Origin: Methylobacter sp.
GTDB lineage: Bacteria > Pseudomonadota > Gammaproteobacteria > Methylococcales > Methylomonadaceae
DNA length: 56,531 bases
Assembly (NCBI GenBank): GCA_030679035.1
Contig: JAUXTH010000095.1
Coordinates: 1 to 56,531, forward strand
Direction of reading: 5' to 3'
The translations under genes were made by a program, and so were the position numbers. Positions 39,308 through 47,464 of this stretch are shown here, one piece after another (position 1 is the first letter of the stretch; each line of letters opens with the position of its first letter). The notes under the pieces were generated by a model, which ran no database searches, was not told where the DNA came from, and saw nothing but the letters and a program-made list of their open reading frames with translations.

Positions 39308-39487
39308 GTCTGGATAAATTCCATTACCACTTTCACCCTCAACTATTCAACTCATAATGAAATAGAACGCGGATGACGCAGATTAAAAGCAGATATACTG
39401 ATTGCACTTCATTGTTGGCTTTTTAAAAATCCGCGTAAATCTGTTCAATCCGCGTCATCCGTGTTCTATCCTTCAAATGCTGAATAA
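39239..39487. promoter_or_regulatory. yciO promoter region and left edge of the accessory island
   Basis: On the minus strand a perfect TATAAT (39271-39276) lies 33 bp upstream of the yciO ATG; a plausible but imperfect -35 (CTGCAA) overlaps the conserved segment near 39295-39300. Similarity to the copy at 50483-50640 ends at 39307. Beyond this lies a MITE-like repeat (39362-39469), then the stop of the Res gene. Confidence 0.6.
39362..39469. repeat. MITE-like inverted repeat
   Basis: The 23-bp ends (39362-39384 and 39447-39469) are inverted copies with two mismatches, enclosing about 60 bp. The right arm is shared with 178-200. Repeats with this ATAGAACNCGGATGACGC wording are known as dispersed intergenic elements. 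It marks the junction between the yciO promoter and the island. Confidence 0.7.
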
Positions 39488-42169
39488 TTACAAGCGCTCA
39501 AACTTCCGCACATAATCCCCTAACTGAAAATTCTCCTTCACCTCATCATGCGGAATCAATAAATACTTCCAAGCCTTACCGCCGTTTTTCAACAGATAAT
39601 CGCCAGCATTCTCACACCATTTAACTGCGGCATCGGTTTTAGCCTGTACTTTGCTATCAGCCATTTCTGCTTGCGACTTGGTTTCTACCATCAACACACA
39701 GTCATCAGTTTCAGCGACAAAGTCTGGGACATATTCAGGATGTTCAGCCCCGTCTTTATAGAAAATTTTGAACTGGCCTTTGGCTGGTTTAAACCATTTT
39801 TGTGCATCACGCTCTAAAATCACAGCAAAACGGCGCTCGGTATCGGAATCAAATTTCTGTACTGGATATAAACATTTGCTAAAACTGCCAAACAGCATCT
39901 GTTTGATTTTGCCTTTATCGCTTACGGTATCTCGATAAGGCTGAACCGATTGACCCGCGGCAACAGTATAAGCGCAAGTTTTTAATGGCGTAAAACCACT
40001 GCGCACTTCGACTTCGTAAGTATCAGCCTGCTCCCAAAAATGTTCAGCCATTTGCGTATGGATAGTTTTGGCTAATAATTGGCGGTTATTGCTCAATACG
40101 TTATTGACTTCGTCTTCTGATAGATACCCCTGCAAATGCTCAACGGCTTGCGTTGCCAAGTCATAGATTAAATCGGCATGATCATCATAAGAAATATCGT
40201 CATAATCGATCAGGGCGTGAACGATGTAATTTTCCGGCTTTGCCTCGATCAACCCAACTTGCGCAGCCATCAGCTCTTGCTCATTGGTTTGCAGGCTGTG
40301 AATAACAATATCTCGCTCAGACGGTTGCAAATTCAATCCGCTAAGGTTCAAAGCAAACGGCTTGTAGCCATAACTGACTTCGCCTTTAGGAACCACAACC
40401 ACGCGAGGAATATCTATCGTATGATTCACCATCAGCGCCGTAGTTTTAGCGACTATTTCAGCGACATCAACCGGATTCTCGGTATCAAACAATGATTGCT
40501 GGCCTGCACTTAAATGTTCGGTGACAGCCTGAATAACCGACTTTTGCACCTCAGCATTCAATAACGCTTTGCTGGTAGCAACAGCTCCTGGATTGTGTTG
40601 CAGCTTGTTCAATTCAGCGATAGCGAATTGTGCAACTGTCGTTTCGGCAACACCGCTAAACACAGGCGGATTGTTATCTAAAGCCGGATAAATCATTCCG
40701 CCGGTTTTGCCGTTAATCAAGCTATCCAGATTTGAGCCCACGGTCACACTTTCGGCCTTTTCTTCATCGGAAGGCGCATCGAGAATCACCTGCTGCAAGC
40801 GCAACGGATTTTCAGGATTATTAGCTTCATCAACAATTTCCTGAAAACGGTCATGGGCAACGATGTTCAATCTGTCCACGGCAGTCACGCCGGTACGTTT
40901 ACCGTAAGGCAAACGTAAACCACGACCAATCGATTGTTCTATCAGTGTTCGGGCATTCGCGGCACGTAACGGCACAATGGTATACAGATTGGTCACATCC
41001 CAACCTTCTTTCAGCATGTTGACGTGAATGACCACCTCCGTCGGCTCATCCCGACTTTCCACAGCCAGCAGGCGGTTAATCATTTCCTCTTCGGCAGCAC
41101 CGCTCTTGCTGCTGTCCACCTGAATGATCTTGCCTTGGTATCGACCATCAAAAAATGCCGACGATTCCATTAGCTGTAACAATTGCGCCGCATGTGTGGT
41201 ATCTCTGGCAATGACCAACATAAACGGTTTAATCACCGGTACATCGTTTTCGTGTGCATAAGTTAGCAATTCCACCTTGGTCGTTTCATGCAGACGAATT
41301 CCATCCATCAACTTGATACGCTCCACTTCTTCTTTGGTATGTTGCGAAGCATCAAAGTTACGTTGCGTGACAACGGCGGGTTCTTTCACAAAACCATCAT
41401 CCATTGCTTTCGCCAACGGATAATCCACCACCACATTCTTAAACGGCACCGGCCCTTTATTGCTCTCGGTAAACGGCGTTGCCGTTAATTCCAGTCCCAG
41501 TAATGGCTTCAATTCATTAAGCGACCGCACCCCGGCATCGGCGCGATAACGGTGCGATTCATCCATCAACAGCACCAAATCCGGCAATTGCGCCAGATAG
41601 TTGAAATAACTATCGCCCAGATATTCCGACAAGCGTTTAATCCGTGGGGACTTACCACCGCGTACTTCGGAATTGATTTTGGAAATATTGAAGATGTTAA
41701 TGGAGACCGAAGTAAACGCATCCAACGCACGGCCTTTCACTTCATAATCATCGCCGGTAATGATTTTCGGCGAATTGATTGCAAACTCGGCAATGCCCTT
41801 AAAGACATATTTCGGCGTGTTGGGCGTAAAGTCGGCAATCAGTTTGTTGTAAATAGTCAGGTTCGGCGCCAACACAAAAAAATTGCTGATACCATGCGCC
41901 AGATGCAAATAACTGATAAACGCGCCCATCAATCGGGTTTTACCCACCCCGGTTGCCAAGGCAAAACACAAGGACGGGAATTCCCGTTCAAAATCCGATA
42001 ATTTTGGGAATTCGCTTTTTAGAACTTCCAATAAAACTTCCACATCCCGTTTCGGGTTGAGCATATCCGGTGTTGCCGCAATCGCTATAGCCAACGCCTC
42101 TAACGATTCCCGTTGCGGTGCGCGTAACGAAAGACGTCCGGCGACATGGTGTAGGGCTTTCTGATTCAT
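39488..42169 (-). CDS. res: Type III restriction-like Res subunit: DEAD/DEAH helicase with C-terminal nuclease domain
   Basis: The 893-residue protein has a superfamily II helicase core (Walker A ATGVGKT at residues 72-78, LLMDESHRY as motif II, QSIGRGLRLPYG as motif VI) and a C-terminal PD-(D/E)xK-like nuclease motif (P815-D816 and E829-T-K831). This fits the translocating and cleaving subunit of a type III-like restriction system, partner of Mod. ATG 42169 is preceded by AGGA at 7 nt and overlaps the stop of the 71-codon gene upstream (ATGA). The Mod gene lies 1.2 kb upstream on the same strand with a toxin-antitoxin pair in between. Confidence 0.88.
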   Translation of the reverse strand: MNQKALHHVAGRLSLRAPQRESLEALAIAIAATPDMLNPKRDVEVLLEVLKSEFPKLSDFEREFPSLCFALATGVGKTRLMGAFISYLHLAHGISNFFVLAPNLTIYNKLIADFTPNTPKYVFKGIAEFAINSPKIITGDDYEVKGRALDAFTSVSINIFNISKINSEVRGGKSPRIKRLSEYLGDSYFNYLAQLPDLVLLMDESHRYRADAGVRSLNELKPLLGLELTATPFTESNKGPVPFKNVVVDYPLAKAMDDGFVKEPAVVTQRNFDASQHTKEEVERIKLMDGIRLHETTKVELLTYAHENDVPVIKPFMLVIARDTTHAAQLLQLMESSAFFDGRYQGKIIQVDSSKSGAAEEEMINRLLAVESRDEPTEVVIHVNMLKEGWDVTNLYTIVPLRAANARTLIEQSIGRGLRLPYGKRTGVTAVDRLNIVAHDRFQEIVDEANNPENPLRLQQVILDAPSDEEKAESVTVGSNLDSLINGKTGGMIYPALDNNPPVFSGVAETTVAQFAIAELNKLQHNPGAVATSKALLNAEVQKSVIQAVTEHLSAGQQSLFDTENPVDVAEIVAKTTALMVNHTIDIPRVVVVPKGEVSYGYKPFALNLSGLNLQPSERDIVIHSLQTNEQELMAAQVGLIEAKPENYIVHALIDYDDISYDDHADLIYDLATQAVEHLQGYLSEDEVNNVLSNNRQLLAKTIHTQMAEHFWEQADTYEVEVRSGFTPLKTCAYTVAAGQSVQPYRDTVSDKGKIKQMLFGSFSKCLYPVQKFDSDTERRFAVILERDAQKWFKPAKGQFKIFYKDGAEHPEYVPDFVAETDDCVLMVETKSQAEMADSKVQAKTDAAVKWCENAGDYLLKNGGKAWKYLLIPHDEVKENFQLGDYVRKFERL

Positions 42170-42381
42170 GCGTGTTCCTGTTGTTTGAGCTCTTCGGCAG
42201 AAATCCTGCACAGCACGCCATCCTTGATCACCACAATGGCCGTATTTGTTTGTATTGCCGTTTGCCTTGCCAACTGTGCGGCGCGCTTGATAGCGACAAG
42301 CGATGCAATCAAGTCCGGATTTCTAGTGCCCCAAGCGTTAGCGCAGTGGGTATTAGCAAGTTGCAATTCGGATGCTTTCAT
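42166..42381 (-). CDS. 71-residue protein of unknown function coupled to res
   Basis: The product (MKASELQLANTHCANAWGTR start) is mostly helical with a hydrophobic beta-like segment TAIVVIKDGVLCRISAEEL and two Cys. The ATG has AGGAAG at good spacing, and the stop overlaps the res ATG, so it is a translated part of the restriction operon. I do not recognise a family. It could be a specificity or control factor, or simply a coupling cistron. Confidence 0.75.
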   Translation of the reverse strand: MKASELQLANTHCANAWGTRNPDLIASLVAIKRAAQLARQTAIQTNTAIVVIKDGVLCRISAEELKQQEHA

Positions 42382-42429
42382 TAATTTTCTTCCTATTCGG
42401 TACGGCAAGGATAACGGTTGGCTGTTGTC

Positions 42430-42888
42430 TCAGCATTCACCCGCCAATTTCAACACTTCCTTTTCCAAGTCTTCAGAAACCCTGAAATTTGCCTGCTTTA
42501 GACGAATCAAAACATCACCAACAGAAACAATAACATGCTGCTGTTTGGCTTTAAGTAAAACACCCAACAAACCCGTAAACTTAAGCTGCAATTGTTTCGC
42601 TAATTTTCTGGCTTTTAAATCATCCAAAATCATCACGTTGTCTCCAGGTAATTGCAGGGCTAAAGCAATCGTACTGGCTTCGCCTAAATCGACACTGGCA
42701 TTGAGGATACGTAAATAGTTTTGATCTTTAACGGCTAAAACAGTCATCCAGCTTTCTAGCGGTTTACCAAATTCCGCAACCACTTCTTCAGTCAAAAAAA
42801 TGTTTTGATAAAGCGTCCCAAGAATATCAAGTGCATCAATATTATCTAAAAGAATCAGGCAGCTGGTGTTGGAAATGATGCTAGGCAT
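42430..42888 (-). CDS. DUF3368-type PIN-like toxin
   Basis: The 152-residue protein starts MPSIISNTSCLILLDNIDALDIL and has DLGEASTIALAL and NVMILDDLKARKLAKQL, the acidic and structural signature of the DUF3368 PIN-like nuclease group. These are usually RNase toxins paired with UPF0175 antitoxins, as here: the gene overlaps the upstream UPF0175 gene by 8 bp. The pair interrupts the mod-res order. Confidence 0.85.
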   Translation of the reverse strand: MPSIISNTSCLILLDNIDALDILGTLYQNIFLTEEVVAEFGKPLESWMTVLAVKDQNYLRILNASVDLGEASTIALALQLPGDNVMILDDLKARKLAKQLQLKFTGLLGVLLKAKQQHVIVSVGDVLIRLKQANFRVSEDLEKEVLKLAGEC

Positions 42889-43108
42889 TATCGAAATCCT
42901 GCTTAATCTCGTCGGCAGGGTAATTGAGTACCGAAACCTGATACTGCCCTAACAACTCCATAAATGTCCGTTTGGAAAGCTGGGTCATTTGCGCCGCTTG
43001 TCCAATAGAAAGGATGCCTTTTTCATAAAGTCGGCTGGCAAGCAACATGTGAATTTCCCGTGCGTCTAAAGTGATGGTATCGGGGAGTTGTATTTGTAGT
43101 GTTTGCAT
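42881..43108 (-). CDS. UPF0175-family antitoxin
   Basis: The 75-residue protein (MQTLQIQLPDTITLDAREIHMLLA; LYEKGILSIGQAAQMTQLSKRTFMELLGQY) matches the UPF0175 family of small helix-turn-helix antitoxins that neutralise DUF3368 or other PIN toxins and repress their own operon. Antitoxin-first order with an 8-bp overlap is standard. Confidence 0.88.
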   Translation of the reverse strand: MQTLQIQLPDTITLDAREIHMLLASRLYEKGILSIGQAAQMTQLSKRTFMELLGQYQVSVLNYPADEIKQDFDNA

Positions 43109-43208
43109 GAGTTTTCCTCAATTAAAAAGGTGCTGGAGAACCAGTATAAAAGTTTTTAACATGACCTATTTCTACTTTGTCAGATTCAATAAACGTACAA
43201 TTCAGAAT

Positions 43209-43305
43209 CGTCATTCCGGCAGGGATTGCCGGAATCCAGACTCCATGGATGGATTTTAGCTTACCATCCATGGCACTGGATACCCGCTTCCCGGCGGGCA
43301 TGACG
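43209..43305. repeat. REP/BIME-like palindromic element between mod and the toxin-antitoxin pair
   Basis: The outer arms CGTCATTCCGGC and GCCCGCC..CATGACG form imperfect inverted ends, each with its own hairpin (TTCCGGCA-GGGAT-TGCCGGAA; CCCGC/GCGGG). The centre is a perfect 10-bp inverted repeat CCATGGATGG/CCATCCATGG (43243-43252, 43264-43273). This CGTCATTCCGGC/GGCGGGCATGACG wording is typical of RAYT-type REP elements. It lies directly downstream of the mod stop. Confidence 0.75.
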
Positions 43306-43354
43306 TGCTTGCGTATAATCTGACAAAGTAGAACTATGCCGTATGACTGCTGCA

Positions 43355-45022
43355 TTAGATTTCACCAAAAAGGTCATTTTGTGCCGTATTGGCTTGCTTT
43401 AGCCTAGTTTTTTTAGGCTTTTCAATTTCAGGCTCCGGCTGCGCCATCGGCAAATTCGCCACATTCAAACTGTAATCGTCATGCGCCCATTCGCAACGCG
43501 ATAACACCATCTTCGGAATCTTCTTTAAGGTGAGATTGGAAAACTGATCGGCTTTGCCGCGAAACGCCGCGCAACACACTAACAACGAACGGTCGCCGCC
43601 AACTTCTTCGGACAACTCTTCCAGTTGCTGGTGCGACAGATTTTGCGTGGTCACATAGATAAAATCCTGCTCGGACGAATAACCATGATTCCACCATTGG
43701 GTATCGGACGGCGCATAAGTAAAGCCTTCCAGCTTGCATAACGCTTCTGCCAGCATTGCCGGATTGTAGTTTTTGTTGACTACCCAGTTGTCCCAGCGGT
43801 CTTGTTCCAGTAACGACGGCGCCAAACTATAATAACGAAAACCGCCGCCGCCTTGCCAGTTTTCTGTTTTAGAAATACCACCTTGATCTTCACCATCAAC
43901 GACTTTTTTAAGTCGTGGAATGATATGCGTTTGGCAATGCTCGCCTAGCTCAATCATTATCCAGCGACGGCCCATTTTATGAGCAACTGCACCAGTTGTG
44001 CCTGAACCAGCAAAAGAGTCTAGTACAAGGTCGCCTGGGTCGGTGGCTATTTCCAATATACGCTTAATGAGTCTTTCCGGCTTTGGCGTCATGAAAATAT
44101 CAGCATCCTTAATATCTTGAAACAAAGTTCTTATTTCAACTTTTGCCTCTGCATTAGTGCCAACGTCATCATGAAACCATAAAGTAGCGGGGACAACACC
44201 CTGCTTTACTTCCGATAGAAATTTTTTAATTCTTGGGGTCGCAGTACCATCTCGCCCCCACCAAATCCGTTTGTCACTTACTAACTGGTCTAATGTTGCT
44301 CTTGAGACTCGCCAATATGTTCCTTGAGGTGGAATGAACACCTTACCTGAAGGAGACACAATTTCATATGTACCTTGGCTATAGTAATTTCGTGCCTGGA
44401 TTGCGTTTGTTGTCCAAGGGCCTCTAGGATCTTTATCTGGATTTGAATACGATTCATCAAGTTTGGCACTGCGAGAAAGAAGATTTCGATTCCAACTCGT
44501 AATTGTCTTTGTGTAAATGAGCACATACTCATGCATGTCTGAAAAATATTTTGCTGAATTTTTGACCGTGAACAGCTTTTGCCATATGACAGATGCCACA
44601 AAATTCTGTCGCCCAAAAATCTCATCACACAACACCTTCAAATAATGCGCTTCATTATCGTCAATGGTAATCCACAACGAACCATCATCCGACAATAAAG
44701 ACCGGATAATCTCCAGCCGGTCGCGCATCAGCGACAGCCAGATCGAATGCTCCAGCCCATCGTCATAATGGGTAAACGCGCTACCGGTGTTGTACGGCGG
44801 ATCGATAAACACGCATTTCACCTTACCCGCATACCCCTGTTCCAACGCCTTCAACGCCAACAGGTTGTCGCCGAAAATAAGCTTGTTATCGAACTGATCG
44901 TTATCGCTAACCCGATGTTTGGCGTGATACGACAAACCCGGATTTTCCAACAATATCCTCGGCTCCAGCTTAGGCCGCTTATCCTTGCCGATCCAGGTCA
45001 GTTCCAGTTTGGTTTTGCTCAT
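43355..45022 (-). CDS. mod: Type III-like site-specific DNA methyltransferase Mod
   Basis: The 555-residue protein has motif IV DPPY (residues 74-77, FIDPPYNTGSAF) before the SAM-binding FAGSGTTG (around 337-344), the beta-class order of type III Mod enzymes that methylate adenine N6. A presumed target-recognition region lies between (about 130-325). That stretch (44060-44640) looks more AT-rich and different in codon use from the flanks, as expected if recognition domains are exchanged. The C-terminal 200 residues include Lys/Pro-rich linkers, possibly for Res contact. The ATG has only a weak ribosome binding site. Confidence 0.92.
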   Translation of the reverse strand: MSKTKLELTWIGKDKRPKLEPRILLENPGLSYHAKHRVSDNDQFDNKLIFGDNLLALKALEQGYAGKVKCVFIDPPYNTGSAFTHYDDGLEHSIWLSLMRDRLEIIRSLLSDDGSLWITIDDNEAHYLKVLCDEIFGRQNFVASVIWQKLFTVKNSAKYFSDMHEYVLIYTKTITSWNRNLLSRSAKLDESYSNPDKDPRGPWTTNAIQARNYYSQGTYEIVSPSGKVFIPPQGTYWRVSRATLDQLVSDKRIWWGRDGTATPRIKKFLSEVKQGVVPATLWFHDDVGTNAEAKVEIRTLFQDIKDADIFMTPKPERLIKRILEIATDPGDLVLDSFAGSGTTGAVAHKMGRRWIMIELGEHCQTHIIPRLKKVVDGEDQGGISKTENWQGGGGFRYYSLAPSLLEQDRWDNWVVNKNYNPAMLAEALCKLEGFTYAPSDTQWWNHGYSSEQDFIYVTTQNLSHQQLEELSEEVGGDRSLLVCCAAFRGKADQFSNLTLKKIPKMVLSRCEWAHDDYSLNVANLPMAQPEPEIEKPKKTRLKQANTAQNDLFGEI

Positions 45023-45165
45023 GCGTTATACTCGTATGGATTTTTTTATGTCTTGTTTGCGACAGATAATCAGCCGATAATTAAATCGGACTGAGGATTC
45101 TCGGTCGGCACTAAGCCTCGGTGGAGTCACCGGGGCTTTTTGTTTGTCGTCAAAGTTCTTATCAA

Positions 45166-46284
45166 TCAGGCTTTCGTCAGCTGAAAACTGACTTTCAAAC
45201 CATTCAGCCATGAAGGCAGAATAATTCCATCGTGCTGTAAGCGGCCCACGACAATACCGGGATGAATGCCGATTGTTTGGGCAAATCGAATAACCGAATC
45301 ATTGCTGCGTAATTCAGGCAATTGCTTATTGTAAGTAGCAGGAATTAATAACTCTTTAGCCCATTGATTGGCTTCTTGTTCTTCTTTGGAGTCCTGATTG
45401 TCTCCATTCAAATCATCCAAATAAATGGCCTTTTTTTCGCCGGAATCTTCCGAATGCAAAAGAATGTGCGCGGCTTCGTGGAAGAAAGTAAACCAGAATC
45501 TGTCGTTAGTTTTGCCGTAAAGCGATAGTTGGATAAGCGGCCTGTGTGCATTCAACCAGCGCGCAACACCGCTAACATGCGCTTTGGGAACCGAGGAAAC
45601 CAGCACAAAGGCGACACCGGCTTCACGGCATAACCGGCGCAATTCCGGCTCAAATTGCTCTGGCGGCTGTGTCGTCAGGTTGCGGATTGATTTGAGCGCT
45701 TTTTCAAATTTTGCGCGGTTATAGTTTGGGCCGTCTATTTTTTCAGCTTCAATTTCACCTAAGCGCAGCCAGGACGAGATAGCGCCAATATCCGATTGAG
45801 TTGAACGCGTCCTACGAAACGCCAATTGCATCCCGGCGTTATAGCGCTGCTCCCATTGGTCGGGAGAAGCTACACAAAAAAAACGCAATAAGGGTTCAAC
45901 CAAGCTTGGTTTGGATTTTGCCGTGATAGGTTCGTTTGGAATAACACCGGCTTTTTTTAATTCGCCTAGCGGCAATTTATCCAGCCAACCTACCCAGCTT
46001 TGATGTCGTTGTTGCGCTTCAATACGCGCCAGATGCTCTCTGTATTTAACTTCCCTGTTCAGCCAAAAATTAGCCGTGGACCCTAAAACGCGCTCCAATC
46101 TCAATGCCGCATCTTCGCTCAACGCGGCTTTACCTTTAATGAGCTGGTTGAGATGCTTGGTGGAAAAACCCAACCTTTGGGCGAGCTCGGCTTGCGACCA
46201 TTCGCGCTCTTCAATTAAATCCAAAATGGTTTCGCCTGGAGGGGATACCCAATCAGGGCGAAACGGTGCGCCTGGGTTAGTCAT
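45166..46284 (-). CDS. HTH-ImmA/IrrE-type protein in antitoxin position (HigA-like)
   Basis: The 372-residue protein starts with a HigA-type helix-turn-helix (WSQAELAQRLGFSTKHLNQLIKGKAALSEDAALRLERVLG) and continues into a zinc-metallopeptidase domain of the ImmA/IrrE family with HEAAH (His269, Glu270, His273). Ordinary HigA antitoxins are about 100 residues, so this is an antitoxin-protease fusion. ATG 46284 overlaps the HigB-like gene by 8 bp; an upstream TTG (46296) is less likely. The peptidase could degrade a repressor or the toxin on damage or phage cue, by analogy with ImmA. Confidence 0.88.
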   Translation of the reverse strand: MTNPGAPFRPDWVSPPGETILDLIEEREWSQAELAQRLGFSTKHLNQLIKGKAALSEDAALRLERVLGSTANFWLNREVKYREHLARIEAQQRHQSWVGWLDKLPLGELKKAGVIPNEPITAKSKPSLVEPLLRFFCVASPDQWEQRYNAGMQLAFRRTRSTQSDIGAISSWLRLGEIEAEKIDGPNYNRAKFEKALKSIRNLTTQPPEQFEPELRRLCREAGVAFVLVSSVPKAHVSGVARWLNAHRPLIQLSLYGKTNDRFWFTFFHEAAHILLHSEDSGEKKAIYLDDLNGDNQDSKEEQEANQWAKELLIPATYNKQLPELRSNDSVIRFAQTIGIHPGIVVGRLQHDGIILPSWLNGLKVSFQLTKA

Positions 46285-46606
46285 GGTAATCTCCAATATA
46301 AATAATTGTTATCGCAGTGATTTGAGACCAGTCGATATTGCCATCAGTATCTTGGGGTACTGGCTCATGATCGGGTTTAAATACCAGTCTTTTGCCGTCA
46401 GCAAGGTCTAACGCAAATTGCCCAAGGCGATCTCTTTCTAAAGGATGGGGACGGCCTGCATTTAACTCTCGCACATGGGCGACAGCCTCTAAATCACTTA
46501 ATCTGCTACGTAATTTTCTTGCGCAATTGGAACCTAGTTTTTTTTCGGCTTCCCTACTGATTTCACATAGCTTGCGTAACTTGGGATCTAGGAAATCAAT
46601 TTGCAT
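46277..46606 (-). CDS. HigB-like (RelE-superfamily) toxin
   Basis: The 109-residue protein (MQIDFLDPKLRKLCEISREAEKKLGSNCARKLRSRLSDLEA; LNAGRPHPLERDRLGQFALDLADGKRLVF) resembles HigB/plasmid-killer mRNA interferases. ATG 46606 fits the family N-terminus, although a TTG-started frame extends to 46705. Toxin-first order with the antitoxin overlapping downstream is the higBA arrangement. Confidence 0.82.
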   Translation of the reverse strand: MQIDFLDPKLRKLCEISREAEKKLGSNCARKLRSRLSDLEAVAHVRELNAGRPHPLERDRLGQFALDLADGKRLVFKPDHEPVPQDTDGNIDWSQITAITIIYIGDYHD

Positions 46607-46748
46607 AGACGGGTACTTAGTATATAGAAATTTACCTAATTGGTAAATAATTGCAGGTCGCAAATAATTGGGGTTAGAGAAATAATGTTCCCAATTATTT
46701 TCCAATTGCTTTTTCTGTCAAAGTAGCAACATTCTATTTGTTGGATAC

Positions 46749-47150
46749 TCAAATTAAAAAATCATCTAGTGATTGCGCAACTTCGGGAAACTCACGCAGT
46801 ATTTTTTTATCTTCGGTAACCAGTTTCACGGATAACTGTTTTGCCAGGGCGACAAATTCGCAATCATAAGCCGAACAATTGCTGCTATCGGTTAACGTTA
46901 AAACTTGCACGGATGTTACTGAAAATTCATGATCCGCCATTAACGCTTCGGCTTCTTCTTGTATCAGCAACGCTTCCGCCAGAGTAAGGATTTGTTGCCG
47001 ACTATACAGTACAAGCACATTACGGAATTCGCTACGCCAAAGGCTGGGAGCCGCCCATTCGGCATCTTGCAGATAAAGCCGACTCGCCCTTTCGGAATAG
47101 ACCGTCGGCAAAAATAGATAGCTGATGATGTTGGTGTCTGCAACAATCAT
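46749..47150 (-). CDS. PIN-domain toxin (VapC/FitB-like)
   Basis: The 133-residue protein begins MIVADTNIISYLFLP with the first catalytic Asp of PIN nucleases and carries further acidic residues in SEFRNVL and NCSAYDCEFVALAKQL, matching VapC/FitB tRNA- or mRNA-cleaving toxins. Its ATG overlaps the stop of the upstream antitoxin gene (ATGA). Confidence 0.9.
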   Translation of the reverse strand: MIVADTNIISYLFLPTVYSERASRLYLQDAEWAAPSLWRSEFRNVLVLYSRQQILTLAEALLIQEEAEALMADHEFSVTSVQVLTLTDSSNCSAYDCEFVALAKQLSVKLVTEDKKILREFPEVAQSLDDFLI

Positions 47151-47389
47151 GGCCTGCCGCTGTTAATAGCCAGCTCAATATCTTCCGGTGTGATGGTGTT
47201 GCTCTTGATACCGGAACGCAATTGCTTAATGCGGCTTAAACGGTCAGCAGGCGTTATTTTACTGGCGACTAAGGTTTTTTCGAGACAAACAATGACTTCA
47301 CTGTTGATGCTGCGCCTATGCAATTCGGCGGCGTTTTTTAGTTGTTGATAAAGCGATTCGGGGATGTTTTTAATGGTCAGTGCAGGCAT
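47147..47389 (-). CDS. FitA-like ribbon-helix-helix antitoxin
   Basis: The 80-residue protein (MPALTIKNIPESLYQQLKNAAELHRRSINSEVIVCLEKTL) has the Arc/FitA ribbon-helix-helix N-terminus that binds operator DNA and a C-terminal tail for toxin binding. ATG 47389 follows GAGGAA at good spacing; the longer frame to 47455 lacks similarity. Coupled to the PIN toxin, it starts 76 bp downstream of the SNF2 helicase stop. Confidence 0.88.
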   Translation of the reverse strand: MPALTIKNIPESLYQQLKNAAELHRRSINSEVIVCLEKTLVASKITPADRLSRIKQLRSGIKSNTITPEDIELAINSGRP

Positions 47390-47464
47390 AACTAATTCCT
47401 CGGCGTGGACTATAGTTGCATTATGGTTGCAATATGTCATCCTGACAATAGACAAACCCTGTTA

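Noticed and set aside
45026-45211. 61-codon minus-strand gene between the HTH-peptidase gene and mod
   Set aside because: It overlaps the end of the HTH-peptidase gene in another frame, shows no family likeness and has no clear ribosome binding site.
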